NCBI GenBank assembly: GCA_008973525.1
Contig: WACJ01000514.1
Coordinates: 620,001-684,000, forward strand
DNA: 64,000 bases
Source: Stenopsyche tienmushanensis
Lineage: Eukaryota; Arthropoda; Insecta; Trichoptera; Stenopsychidae
Direction: 5' to 3'
Both the position numbers and the translations under genes were made by a program. The notes below the pieces were generated by a model. That model saw only the letters and a list, made by a program, of their open reading frames with translations, was not told where the DNA came from and searched no databases. This document shows, in pieces, positions 21,449 through 36,400 of this stretch; position 1 is the stretch's first letter, and every line of letters begins with the position of its first letter.

Positions 21449-24400
21449 ATGGAAGATTCAGGAGACCAAATCTCCCGAGAGATAAAGAACCAGGCGGCTA
21501 TCAATTACAGCGCCACAGAGAAAGGAAATTTCGACGTGAGGTATGTTGATGACCCGATGCATTGTTTCGTAGCGCCTTTATTTTTTCTCCAATAAAATGT
21601 AATATCCCACATGTATTCCGTCGTCGAAAATTCGAATTATTCAAATTGATCGATATTCTATTGTTTTCAATGTCAGAAAAACAATGCTCGATATTACAAG
21701 TGTTAAGATCGCGAAATTTGAATATTTTCATTCACCGTTTCACCCTAACGAATAACGTCGATCGATCGAGCGAACGATTGTTGGTCGATAATTGAGCTTT
21801 TATGATGGAATCGTTCAAACGTCAAAAGCAGCAAGTTTTGACAGATCGATATTCAAATGAAACGTTGCCGCATTTTACAACGATCGGGCTCGAAAAATCC
21901 GCAATCATATTTGTGCAAATAATGAATAATGCATGCCGTATGCAATATTGTATTTACGCCATCACGCTCAATGTGATTTTTTTGATCGCGCCCATTATTA
22001 ATATGGCGATTTGTTGAGAAGTTATCGAGGATTTGAAAAATGGGCGCCTTTGTAAAAATGTACCATATGGATCAGACTGAACTGGAAATATGTTTATTTC
22101 CCACTCCCCTTCCCCTCATTTTTTTAATATCATCAGAATCTTTAAATTTGCTTATCTCATTTTAAGCGGGGCAGTAAGGGTTATATAGAAATAATTGATA
22201 GATTCAATAGGCATCCTTTCATCGCAAATATTGAGAAGGCTGATACAATTTATCAAGGAGAACTGTTAGAAATTAGGCTTGATGGAGAAAGTAAACCTTA
22301 TTTTGATAATGGTGGATATGAAACCCTATGTCAAAATAAAATAATAAAATAAAAACCCTCAATTACATTCGAATATGTGGAAAATTATTATTTTTATTAA
22401 TAAACCTTTATTCAAAAAAATAAAAATGTTACAAGGTAAAATGAATTTATGTTAATATTAATTAATTTTATATATATATATACAGGAAACCCTTTACGAC
22501 ATTCCTTAAAAACTATCTTACAAACTAAAAATAAATAATTCAGTCAAACATATATCATTTATACATCGCACACTCATGACTAGGGAATCCAATTACAGGT
22601 GCTCATGAATTCCGGACAGTTACAGGTGCTCATGAATCCCGGGATTAGTAAACGTAATCCCGGAAAATCCGGGATTGAAATTTTTATCTGACATAAATCG
22701 TACACCTCACCAACACGATGAAGGCTACTAAATCGAGACATTCCCGCCGAAATCTGGACGCATGGAAACAGTGACGTAACTACTAATTGGCGAGCTTAGG
22801 TGACGCCTAAGGGCAGTATGTAACTGTTTAATCTATGTATACATATATACAGTACATATAAGTACATAAAGTGTTGTAATAACCTTTCCCTACCGATGAT
22901 GTATTTACTACACCTCGACTATAATAATGGGAATATCGATATGAAATATAATAGATACGGCGTTCAAAATTTTTGTATTCCTCCGTAATATAATTACGAA
23001 TCACATCAAAGTATTATAGTATATAAGTATTCATCTGCAGCGACGAAAATAAATAATTTGTCGGGAAATCGGGAATTTTGCGAGTTTTAGTCCGTGTCTC
23101 CGCTTTAGGAGGATTGACTGTATACTTTTTTTATTCCATCTATGCTTTCCTCGACCAGATAAGATATCCAGCAGCGGTTCTTATATAATATTAATTGTTT
23201 TAATCTCATCTCGAACATGCATCGTTATCTAGTTTGATCGTTTGAAATAAATTAGTGATTCATCTATTTGACTTTCTTATCGAATTTATATCTCATTGCA
23301 TTGGGAGAATTTCTAAGGATGTAATCGTCGCTTGGGTAAATTTTAACCTAATCAATGTTATTGTATTTACAGCGCATAATGCATTTCAGTGCACGTTACA
23401 AAATGTAGGAAGTCATTTCTTCTGACACCGTTACATTGGCGAATTGCTCTATGATTCGATATAATCTGTTCCCATTATCAATGAGAATGCCTAAATAACT
23501 TTAGGTATGGTGAGGCTTGGTCAATTCGAACAATATCTACTAAAACCCAAAAAGTATATTGCGTTTAATTAACAGTTTTATCCAAGCAAACACGTATTTT
23601 TAACACTCGCAGGACCGATGATGGATTATTAATATTATTCATGTCAGAAATATTGATGGCATTTGAATTCCGGTTTATTATGTCGCATATATAGCTGGTT
23701 GATTTGTGATATCGCGAATGTTTGGCAATAGAATTTATATATGACGAATTGAACACTCAGAAATAAACAACACGCTAGACTAATTTCTCAGAAATGGGAA
23801 TCAAATGGTAAAAAAATACCAAAACCGGTATTACTGAGAACTAAAGAATATGCATAATTGAAAAACAGCTGAGATTTTCGTGATCTTACAACGTTGATTA
23901 ACATGAATTTAACCACTTAAGTGCTAGCGACTCATCGGTGAGCAAGTGAAAAAAATTATTATGCTAGGGACACATGTTGATAAATCCAAAAATGTCATGT
24001 ATGTCATGTCAATGTATGCATCAGGGATGCATATTGAATGATCTTTGCTACGCAATTGAATCTATTTTGGGATGTATCGTTCAATATGCCTTGTATAAAA
24101 TAAATTTTATGGGAAGTATATAATATTAACAAAAAATGTGTTGTTACAACCCTGAATAAGAAATACTCAAAAGCTGTAAATGATCCCGCAGGACAGCATA
24201 TGGACATGTATATTCTTGGAGAGGGGCGTCAAATTCAAAGACTAACATGGGACAAAATAAAAAAAAGTTTAAGCTTAGATGGACCACAGCTTTAAAATGT
24301 TCATCGAAACGTAGGTTTATTCCGAAATGAACAGAAATTAAAAAAGGATGATGATCATTTAATGTTTTCTTCCTGAAACTTGGCATTTCTTTTCTGCTTC

Positions 24401-27400
24401 TATCTTCGGGGGCAATATTGCTAACAGTATTTACTTTTAAAACTCGCCCAAGGTGAACCTCATTAATTCTGGATCTGAAAGGATACTTATAACCTGTCTG
24501 CGACAGTATTTCAAAACAAAGATATTGCTTGAAAAGGCTTCATATTTCCTGTAGTGAAACCATTCTTAGCTTGTTTAAAATTGAAGGCTATATAGATTTA
24601 GCAGAAATTGGCTATTGACATTGCGTTTGGACTACACGATGTGGAATTTTTTTCCATGGCTCTTCGCGTAGTAAACATTTTATGATTTCAACGACCGCAG
24701 AACAGTGTACAATCAAAGCATATAGCCGTGCAGTTTTCACAATCGCACAAGGTGAAACTTAAACCATCCAGCGACTATTTGCAGAGGATCGGCGCCTGCG
24801 AAATGTCATTACTATGACCGGATCTGCGTACTTTGAGTACCGGTTTTACGAATTTTAAGCTGAGAGAATGCGTAATCCGTGGGTGCAAATAACTCGCTGC
24901 ATTCTTATTGCACGTCAAAAGATTCTGTAAAGTAAAAGAGTAAAAGATTTACTCTTGTTTAAATGCTACAAAATTATGTATTTATAACGAATTTGCAATG
25001 TTATGTCGGGGATATACCATTGCGCTCATTTAGCTATAGGACTGATGAATAAGCATCTGATGATATTCTATGAGATAGTTCCATCTATGATCTACATATT
25101 TTCAACGAACATGTACAAATTTTGTATAAATGGTTAATTTTCTATAGCGTTTTCTTTCTATAGCATGTTCCCTTTCTCGGTACTATAAAAGGGTTAGACG
25201 AAAGACATCAGACAGCGACTGACTGGATTGGGGGTTCACTATCAATCGAACCCATTTCCTGCGCTTCTGTTCTGGGTTACCCCAGACTAACTACACAAAG
25301 AGTGTCCACAATTAATCCTTTCGCCCCACGAGAAACCCTACGCGCAGAGCGTCCAGGTACTCACCCCTTTTGCTCCACGCCCTCTAGAGGAGGCGAGGTT
25401 TCCGCTGGAAAGACCAGCTTCAGATCATGTGCAACCGAAGGTGCGATGGAGGAGGAAGGACTAAGGTTAAGCTAGATTCAAGGAATTCACTTCCGTGGGT
25501 TCACTGCCATCACGAGTCCTACCTCAGTTTGAATGGGGCTGCAGCAGTTGACGGACTGCAGGGGCTACCCCTTTCCATGGTACTCGTATCGGTTCGGTCA
25601 TTCTTAGTCCCTAGCCACGGAGACGAGTCGCCGTTCGAACAGCCTAAAACCGTTCTCCCCTGTATGCCTGGGCTTCGTTCTCCCCTGGGAGTCTAACACC
25701 CACCCGGGCTATAGAAGGGTTAACTGTAGTTCAATATATTATTGGGAATATGAACTATAAATAAAATATCCTTAAATAAAACAATATATTGTTGCGTTTG
25801 GCCCTTCGCCGTCTCCAGGGGCCTGCAATTTTCGTCGCAACTGCCTTACGCAGTCCACCACGAGGGGCGTCTCGAGTCGCGGGGTAGTTTGAGGACCGTA
25901 TGCGCCCGTGCGCCTTTCATCTTAGCCTGATGGACTTCAACTAGAAGGACGGGGACGTTTGTCCCTCAGTAGCGATGGGGCTCCGCAGCCCCGAGACAGA
26001 CTCGCAGCATACGCGACGGAAATCCGTATTTTACCTCTGTAGAGGGGGCGATTCTTTATCGTCGACAGATCATTTTATAACACCGAAAAGGAGGAATACT
26101 CAATAAGAGAGGGATTTGTTTATCATAGACGATCACGAGGCAGAGGCTTCCAGATGATGTGAATGTAACGCGAGAATTAACACATGGCGGAAAATGAATA
26201 CTGCATGTCAACAATTAACGCGACTAGTTTGCAAGGCTCCCCAGAAAGAGTAGAATGATCGTTCGTCCCGCAACCCTTAGGATCTACCCCCAGCGAATGC
26301 AAATCCCGAACAGCATTAAAAACGACTTAACAACAAAAAATCGATAATTAAGGCATCGCGAATTATTCCCATGCTACTTTATCAAAAGTCAAGGACTCAT
26401 AAGATTCCATAGGATTTTTTTCATGTGGTGGTTTTTCATTTTTTCCACATATGATTAAATTATGATTTTAATAAGAATTTTATATAAAAAAGGATCTATG
26501 ATCGAGTGGCAAATTTATCATTATTTTAAAATAATATTTTAACTATCATAATAACTTGATAATCAGGCTAATCTTGGTTCTTGATGATGGATTATAAATA
26601 TTTTTGATTTCCCAAATATATTGGCACACATAGCTTAGATTTGAATTCGATTTTTTACAATAGGAGCTCACAAACTAATCCAATATGTCAAAACTTGTTT
26701 ATGATACAATCTACGATCCACTTATAGATTGCGATATTTTGTAATGTACATAAGCGAGATTGAATAAAATTAAACGACTTTTCTAAAGTCTTATGTCGCT
26801 TGCGTTTCTTTGGGAACATTCCGAAGATAAAGAATTATTCAAACTCCATTGTCGATAGAATACCCATATATTTAACGGATTTAATATTTATATCAGCGTT
26901 CTAAATGCGTTTGGAATTCCCAAATTCAATATTTTCCTGCTATTACATACATCGTATTTCCATATAAACGATATTATGTATCTATAAGATTAGCTACTGA
27001 TTTTTTGTTAAGTACCATATCACGCTTATAATTTGAACGCACTAAGAGGAAGATCGAGCATGTCCTTGTATACATTTTACATTGTGTATTAATATTACAC
27101 TAATTGAAAAAATACAGGAAGAATTATACTAATCGAACCGACAGGGAAGAGGCCTAATTGGCATTCGGGTCGTATCGAGGAAGGAATAATTTAATACTTC
27201 TATTAATTTCGACAGTCAATTTTGCAATGTAAATACGTATTCGGAGACGACGACTTCGTTTTGGTTATTCAATTTTCTGAGACGTCTTTCGACGAAGATT
27301 TCGTCGAGCACAAAAGGATTTGAGAATTTCTTCGACGTTCATTTACATTTTTGGCTATATTCAAAGTGGCGGTGAATTCTGGATAATACAAAAGGCCTTT

Positions 27401-30400
27401 ATATAGAGACTGAAAGCATCCTGAAATTATTCATACGTATGATGATTTTGCATTTGAATTGAAACAATGACGTCTTCCTTCCATTTTTACAAATATTCAG
27501 AGTCTCGATCGAATCATAATATTGTCTTAAGAAGCAATGCCATCGCTTTATTAATGAAATATTTTAAATGTCAAGTATATTAGCAATCTGTGCGAGTAAT
27601 CTTTTTCAGACATTGCAAGAAAGTTTATCCTGAAATTGCTTAAATGTGGAATAGAATATCATCATATTCTATGTACTTATGTAAGCTATCGTAATAACAA
27701 TGATTAATTATATCATCGCAAACAATGAAAGCAAATATCAACGGCGCTTTGGTATTTTTAATAGACCTTGGCCTTCAAAATACCCTCATGAATCTTTTGA
27801 AAGTATATTTTTGTATTTTTACATTGATTACGTTCCATGACCTAAGCAAATCCTGCGTTACATTTGTCACTCATTGCTTCGAATAATTGATGCATTTCCA
27901 CTTCAATCAGTCATGGTCGATTTATTTGATAAAATACAAATGGTGTATCTTATTGTTTGTAATCTGGACGCAAAGTATTAACATACGCCATGGCAGCCAC
28001 CAGTGTCTGCCAACCTAAATAAACAACAAAATTTGTATGATGACATAATGGATCACTTAAAAAAATATATGCTCGGCACGAGATATGTTAAAAATGTCTT
28101 TCAACATCGATGCTTTGTTTGCTGTATTTTATTGAGATGATCGATTGTCGGAAAATTTGAAAAAAAAAAGGCAATTACCGCCAATTGCACCATGAGATTA
28201 AGACAGAATAATGCAGTAGGTTTATTAGCATCATCAAACTCAATTGTATCTAATCCTCAATAGACAATGCGTTCAACAATGATATAATTACGCTTGCTCT
28301 ATAAAATATATTTTGGGGTTTTGACTCATGCGATATATTCAGATTTAAGAAATCTTATCTTGCGATTATTGATGCTGTTGAACAACAAAGAAGATCACGT
28401 GCAAGAATTTTCTAACTGACCTCCATTCTTTGGAAGATCATAAATAGCACAAAATTATGATTCAATCGATTATGATGTTAATAAAAAATATTGCCATATT
28501 GGATCCCCTAAAAACTTAAGTTGTTCATTGCCTTATTGTAGTAGTAATATAGATAGGGTTTTTTGAAATGCTTTATTAGTGTTTTAGATTCGTGGAATAA
28601 AAAAGCTGATTTATTCACGGATGTAACTTCGATTAAGGATAATAAATGCTAAATTATCCTTGCAAAATAGCATTAATATTGTGTATTATTTGTAAATTGG
28701 ATGTGATTTTCATAATTTAGTATTACATTTGTTGTTAAATATATACAGCAGGCCCGCGGTACTCCGACAAACGTTTTGCAAGGCGATGTCGGATTATAGA
28801 GTACTGCCCCCGAATCCTTGTAGTTCGGATTTTTTTTTAGAAAGGAATGCTTATATATACATAGACAATACAAGGTTTCATATTATAGAATTAACGTCAT
28901 AAACACAATGGCCATAGCAGTTATAAAAAATAAAAATCTGCTACCGTCATGACGATTTTTAAAGCATTTTAACTATCTCTTGATGGGCCCAGAAATAATA
29001 TGCCTATTTCTTTCCTGAATAAACCACATATACAAAGCTATCTTGAGCGTTTGTCTCTTGCCTGACGCACAATCAATCGTGAAGACGAAGCATTTCAAGG
29101 ATGTCGGACTACAGGGGTTGCCGGATTAGACTGGGGCCGGATTACCGCGGGTCTGCTTTATGTATATAGTTTTGAGCGATCATATTCAACATGCTCACTC
29201 TAATCACTGGCCCGTTGCAAGAAAAATGCTTGAAATTAATGAACGACGATTTTTTATCCTTAAATGAATATTATTGAATAAACCCTAGTTATTTAATGGA
29301 TTGTCCATGGCTTTTATGTGATGATGTATTATTAAGGAAATATAATACGTTAGATTAGCTGATACAAATGACTTCATAATTAGTTCGGATGGGTGTAAAG
29401 AGGAAAATATTGTATTCGATGCCTGATTAAGGATAAAATTGTCAATGAGGATTTAAAGTGTTGGGAATTTTGTTAAACCCAAATTTCGCTAAACAAAATT
29501 TGCTCGAAAACAATATATCTCTCATTCGTTGTTCAATGATCCAACTAGCGAAATTACAACGATATGAACGGTTTCTTTCTTTCCATAGTTGAAACCAGAG
29601 CCATAACGAGGGCATGAAGCGCCCGTGGCAAGTATCCAACTTGCACCCACTTCCCCGTAATCCATTTTTTTAGTTTAATAATATTATAATATAAATATTT
29701 ATCCCTGAAAATGCTGCAAAAAGCCATAAAAGTGGAAGACGTGGCCACAAGTAAGTCTGTGTGTCCATCCGGTCCGCTTTTCGGATCGCTGACATTACGA
29801 ATTAATGCCTCGCGATTGGATGCCATATCAGACAACAGACGACAGACAGCGACTAACTGAATTGGAAACAGAGCGTCCAGGCGCTCACCCCTTTTGCTCC
29901 GCGGCTTATTTTTGAAGCAGATTTTTTTACAGATACGTTTGCATCGTTGAAAAGGCAAACAAGACCAATTGTGTGGTTCAGATTTATGTTCACATCCATG
30001 CACAATGTGTTTTTATATGATGATTGTGATTGTTGGATGGAGCGTTTGATTTCATTCTTCTGGATCTTTTGCTTTCATTCGGACAACAAATTGGTTTCAA
30101 ATGTTTTTTTATTCATTTTGGTTGGAATAGGACGGCATCGGAATCCAATCGTTGTTAAAAATGTATACGAAATATTAATACATCAATAAAAGCACAAGAG
30201 CGTTGTCTTTATTCTATCATCTGTGTTTCCGTGGAAACGCTAGTAAAATTAAATGATTTTTTATAAGCGTCCTTTTACCACCTGAAAAATAACAATATAT
30301 ATATATATATTTATTATTAATTAATCAATAATTTCTCCTTCGTTTATTGCTTGAGCAATATTCAATCCGTCAATTCGATCATCAGAATAATTGTAATTTT

Positions 30401-33400
30401 CTGAGCATTTTCTTTGGCGTAATATACTAGAGAAGTATAGTGTCTTTGACCTTAGTTGCAATCGATTTTTTCATCCTATTCGTTGTTAGTACGTTCTGAA
30501 TTTATATATGACTTAAGTCGGCGTGTTGTACAAAAACTGTACAGTTAATTGCAAAGACCGTAGCCCACACATAGCAGGTTCAAGATTCTCATTAATTTCA
30601 TATTCAGACTTTCCAGATCATTCCAGAAAAATTATGGGAACTATGTAAAATTGCATTATTACATGATGAAGCCAATGAATTCCATTTGCACTGGGAAAAG
30701 ACCATCATTTTTAATGCAGATCGGTCACGTTCTGCTGGCTCTGCCACCAGATGAAAGTATTGTTTAGAGCATAAAAGAGAATAAATCGTATGTTCCATTC
30801 AGAATTATTCTTTTATTACAAAATTACTTAATGTACTTCGTGAAAAAATGCCAGCATATCGGAGCAGTTTATCGACATGCACGAATGATGAAAATGCACA
30901 TATTCTTCGCATTTAGTGACGTTTTGGATCGAAGCACGTCCAAGGTGGGTGTCGTCTTTGAATAAAGGTCGTTACTTGACCGCAAAAAAACATATTAATT
31001 GCCAACAATAACCATTTGAATCCGTAAACAATTTGACTGTCGGATAAGTTCTGTCCCTAGCGTGATATAACGCATGTAGTCCAACCTTTAACGATGTCTT
31101 CTATTTATAGCCTTTTTGTCGAACTTGTAATTCGATATTCGAGCAAAATATTTACCCGTAGGTAGTCGGACTGGTAACTCAATCGTCATGGGTTCAAATC
31201 TATAGGAGGCGTGGCTGGCGACCGTATCGAAATGATTGGAAATTGTCCCATAAAATTTTAGTACATATGTTGTTCAAGATGTTCAATAATCTGAAGCAAA
31301 GATGAATACGTGAAGTATTAGTGGGATCTCCAGCTTCATAACAAAAGTCATCAATGCTTATAATTTCTGTCGGATGCTGATTTAAAACGGACTGACCACT
31401 ATTTTATTATCATAAATTCGAATTGAAATATGAAATCTGCTCGTTTCTTGTTTCGTCTACACAAGCAACCAATGTAGCGAAATTGCCCAGAGCGCATTCT
31501 TACAAAAAGAAGTCCCAATTTTTTATGGCAATAAATAGATTCGATATCGATTCCATGAGGAAAATCCATCTCAAATGGTACAAATTAATTGTGATTTTTT
31601 GCTTGTAGAGATAGAATCATGCAACTTGACGCGCTAACATAAAACAACTTCAATATTCAAGTTAAATGATTGTACATATAACTATTTAAAATTATTTATA
31701 TTGCCGAATGAGTCATTAAAACCATTGAATCAGATAGATGATTCGATTGATGATTTATCGTTATGTGAAGCCATGATAGACTCTCGATCATCCGGGGCAG
31801 AAGACACGAAAACTACCCGGATGATCTTGCAAAAAAATATAATAGGGTAAAATCTTCAATATTTGATTATCGAAGCCTTTAAGCTATGAATCGAAGGATG
31901 CAATCATTTGTTATATGTGCACTGTATCTAATGCTCGGTGATAAATCTGGCTTTGCTGCATAGATGAAAAAGGAGATTCCAGACATGCTATTTACTCGTG
32001 TTTTTCTTCATCGACTCCAAATTTGAAGAAAGGCCTTGATACTCATCGTAAAAACGAATACGCGGGCGTGCTTTGGATCGACGTATCTTTAAATCATTTT
32101 GTTAACGTCAAATGTGTAAAAATTTTAACCCTTTGTGAGCTAGTTTTAAATCATAAAATTAGATGCTATATTCGTACGTGTACCACTTATTGTCTGTACA
32201 AATCCACTTATTTCTTACGATGTACGCAAGATACTCTGTCCGTATCTGTCTCTTTCCGAGCTCAGCGTGTAAAGATACTCTTTCTGAATCATTTGGAATT
32301 CGATCGCAAATACGCGGCTGTACTACTCAAAAGGTTAAGAATACCCTTTAATTTGCTTCTTGAAGTAGTCGAATAAATGAATCATCATATTCAAGCACTC
32401 CTCCTTATTCACTGCTGCCACTCGACTACTAGCTAAGTATTGCGCGAGGGTGGCAGCGATGCTTTCCTCCCGGGTCCTTCTTCATGTTCTTTGTTCTCCT
32501 GGATGTCGTCTGTGTATCTGTTATGAGGATGCTGCTATTTTTCGTTCAGCATTCCTCCTTCTGTTGCCCTAGAATCCGTTAACATCGAAGGTACCATGTT
32601 GCTAAGGAGAGCGAGCTGACTCTCAGCTCCTCCCGTAGGATGTCCCTTTCGGTGCTCCATGCTGGGCAGACAAATGTCGTGTGTGCAGCATCGTTGTACT
32701 TCGCTCCACAGTGGTGGCACTCCGAACCGATCTCTTTGCCTATTTTGTGTAGGTAGCTACCAAAACAGCCGTGCCCGGTGAGGATCTAGGTCAAGTAGTA
32801 GCACAGCTGACCGTGCTTTCTGGCTACCCAAGTTCTTAGGTTCGGTAATTAGCTCGTGCGTCTACCGACCTTTAGCGGAGTTTTCCCATCGGGGACTGTC
32901 GCGCCGCCATGGTGCTTTTCTTAGCGTTATTCTTGTATTTACCTTTCTGTATTGTCCTGTCTCTTGTTAGCTAGCAGGTCGATTGGCGGTATGGCAGTCA
33001 GTGCCAGGATGGCGTCTTCCGACACTGTGCGATATGCAGCAGCCACTATGATTGCTCTCCTTCTCTGGACTCTGGTCATGTTGAACCTGTCCCTTTCAAT
33101 TTGTACTACCTCGTTAAAAAGAGGGTCTCAGTTTTTTGGATAGCGAGCTCCAGACCAGCTCCTGTCAGCCACTTCTTGATCTTCCTCAGAGCGTCCTCGC
33201 AGGTCGTTCGCAGGATCTCCGTGAATATTGAAGTAGCTGTAAAACTACTAAAAACTACTAGTACTAAAACTACTAAAAACTACTAGTGCTGAAGGGTCAA
33301 AATGCAATTAATCAAGTTTTCTTTTGTCCAATGGGATAATTGATGATCTTGAGATCATAACTTGAAGTTAATGATTTGCAGACGAATTGAGCTATTGAAA

Positions 33401-36400
33401 TGCAATTTAAAAGCAAAATTTTTAGAGCCATTCCATTTTCAATATACAATTTGTTTCATCAATCAAAACCTTTTAGAAACTCCTAAAATGGAACTACATA
33501 AAATTCCAAGTATTGTTGAAATAGTAGAATGAGCATAACAAAGAAGTTGTTATACAATTTTGGATGTATGAAATGCTGGGAACAGAGAATTGTGGAAATT
33601 CTTTGTATCTGTAAATGATTGTCACAACGAAATTCTATCCATTCGCCGTAGCCAAGAACATGACTCTTTGATTGCTTCATATATTAGGTAACTCTATTTT
33701 GATTGTCGTTTTTAAACGATTAAAACAAAGAGTGAACAATGCATACGAAATTGCTTATTATATAAGTCTCGCGGAAAAAAATCAGGCAACCAGTCACTAA
33801 AACATTTACAAAGTATTAGATAACATTGCCGCAAATGTCAAAGATAGTTTGCAAAATTCCGAACAGGAAATGATAATAGCATTAATGGCCTTAGATGTGG
33901 GAGAAGATTGAAGCAAATCTCACTTCAACTATTCATCAAATACCTGACACAAAATATTGCACATCAATAAAACTTATCGAAGCCCAGATTAACCCGCAAA
34001 AATATTTTGTTGCTATTCTTAAGAAATTGTATAATAGCTTAAATTCGGATGTAAATATTCATCAGCTGAAAGATTTGCATGTTTAAATTAGCATCTTCAG
34101 TTCGTCATTCAGAAAAGATGTATGTTGACATTGTTATAAATAATATTTATATTAAATGCAATTTCATTTTTAAAAAAAGGCATTTTGCTTTTTACGGTGA
34201 CATATTGGATGTGGAAAAAATTGAATCTGGAAGCAGTCCAGCAAAATCCGACATTAATATTGGGTTTTCCCAATATTAATGTTTTTGTGTATTGAATACA
34301 AAATGTGTTTATGAACATGATATCTATATAGCAGATAAATATGTATCTTTATGATGCATAAATATAGCCTGTGTGAAAATGCAATACAGCAAACACTTCT
34401 GTTCCTTTTTTTCCTTTCTTTTTTCAAGATCCTTTTTATGAATCGTCGTGCAATATAAATATGTTTAATCTCTGCGTTTATTCTTATAGGACGATTGTTT
34501 AATAATTTAACAGAGACATGACCCAATTTGTTATTGTGCATACCTAATATTCCCATTGCTATTTTGAGCACGTTTCCAACATTTTTATTTTCACTTTCCA
34601 TTGAAAAGATCTCAACATCGTGTTCCAAGAATAACAATTCTTCAATGCGATTACTTGATGATTTTTAAAGTTGGAATTTTCAACCATTTATGGCATTTAA
34701 AGTTGATCTCCTTTAACAAAGACTTCGAATCAATCATTTCCACGTTAATGTAACACACAAAGGGTTTAATCCTTTCGATAACATTTCAATAAGTTCTCTC
34801 GGATAATTCCGATAATGAATGCTGTAGATAATTTAACGAGACTAGTCTACATTTGCGGAAATTCGCCAGGCTAAGACGGCATATTTTAAATTTTTACCTT
34901 GAATAAAAAATGTGTACACACTGTGGTGTACTGAGCAACCGTAGAACCTGTTTACATTTCAAGGATTTATGATATGGAAGCACTTTCATTTTGTCAAATA
35001 TTCGATTCTGCAGCAGGCACTTCGCACTCTTTGGCCCATTCAAGATCAATCCAATTCCGCATTATATAATCAGTCCGTCGCAATCTAAATTCTGATCTTT
35101 ATGGTGGTTGTTCATTTTACAGCACCCTCATTAGCCCGAGATGTGATGGGCATCCATGAAAATAATCTTAAATTAACAGCGCAGCCGTAAAGATGAAATT
35201 TATGTACATAATAAAGATATTCTCTAAGTATTTAATCCTTTTTTAAATTCCTCCTGCGGAAAAATCTTCAGATTCCCCCCATATAAAGTTTGCCTCGAAA
35301 CGGAATTTATTTCAGAATAATCGCATAATTTAATTCATGCAAATATACCCAAACGTTTTATTATATAATTGATTACGCAAAAAAAATATTCATTGGCTTT
35401 ACAATCGATCTATAATGACAAAGAATACAAAGTTCAAGATTATAACAAATACATTGTACACATTCAAAGTACAAAACGTTTTACACTTACGCATGGTCCA
35501 ATTGACGTTTGTGCTTCCATGGGAACGCTCAGATAATAAAATTTCATTAAGATCGGATCCTATGTAAGATACAATTGATCAAACGAATTTCAATATTATT
35601 TTATTACGATTTAACAAAATATTTATAATATGTAACGTGGATAGATCAGGATTTCCGTGATTTTTTTTTATTTTTCCGATTTTTCCGACTTCAAAAATTG
35701 ACTACACTCGGCTATCTACGCTATTGGACACCCCACACGTGCCACCGAGCGGATGACGATTCTCGAAAAATCGAAACTTCTTGCAGCGGATGTAAAGTTC
35801 CATGAAATATCCAAACAAATAGTAGGGAGGTTGGATTAGAGTATAAAAGAGCTACGGAGAGCTAAATTATTCAATTCAGGTTGAAATTTCATGCCGGGAA
35901 TTCGGTCAGAATTCAATTCGAGATGGGGTTCGATCTGGAGTCCCTCGAAAGCGCCGTCTACGCCTCGTAACCGCCGCCGATCCAAAGTGGATAGAATAAA
36001 CGTAGTCACGAATAGGAAATTCAATCCGAGCCAAAATTTCGATCCCAAGATCAGTCCCGGGATCCCGAGACCGGGATTTTCAATAGGTTAAGAAATTACA
36101 GTGATAAATTCGATTAAAAATTACTAATAAGTCCATTTGTTTAATATAAAAAATAATTTGAAGGCGGAAGAATTTTATTTATTTAAGAAAATATAAAAAT
36201 ACAATTCAAAAATAGATAAATAAAACACTAAAAAATTCAAATATTATTTTGAAAATATGCCCGAAGTAACACTAAACATCGAGTGTTTCGTCATTTAGTC
36301 TGGATCTGATTTTAGCAGCCAGGCAACCTGCTGCTGAAAATGCACACTCAGCCTCCACAATCGTTGGAGGTATCGTCATCAGATATTTAAATGCTAGTTC

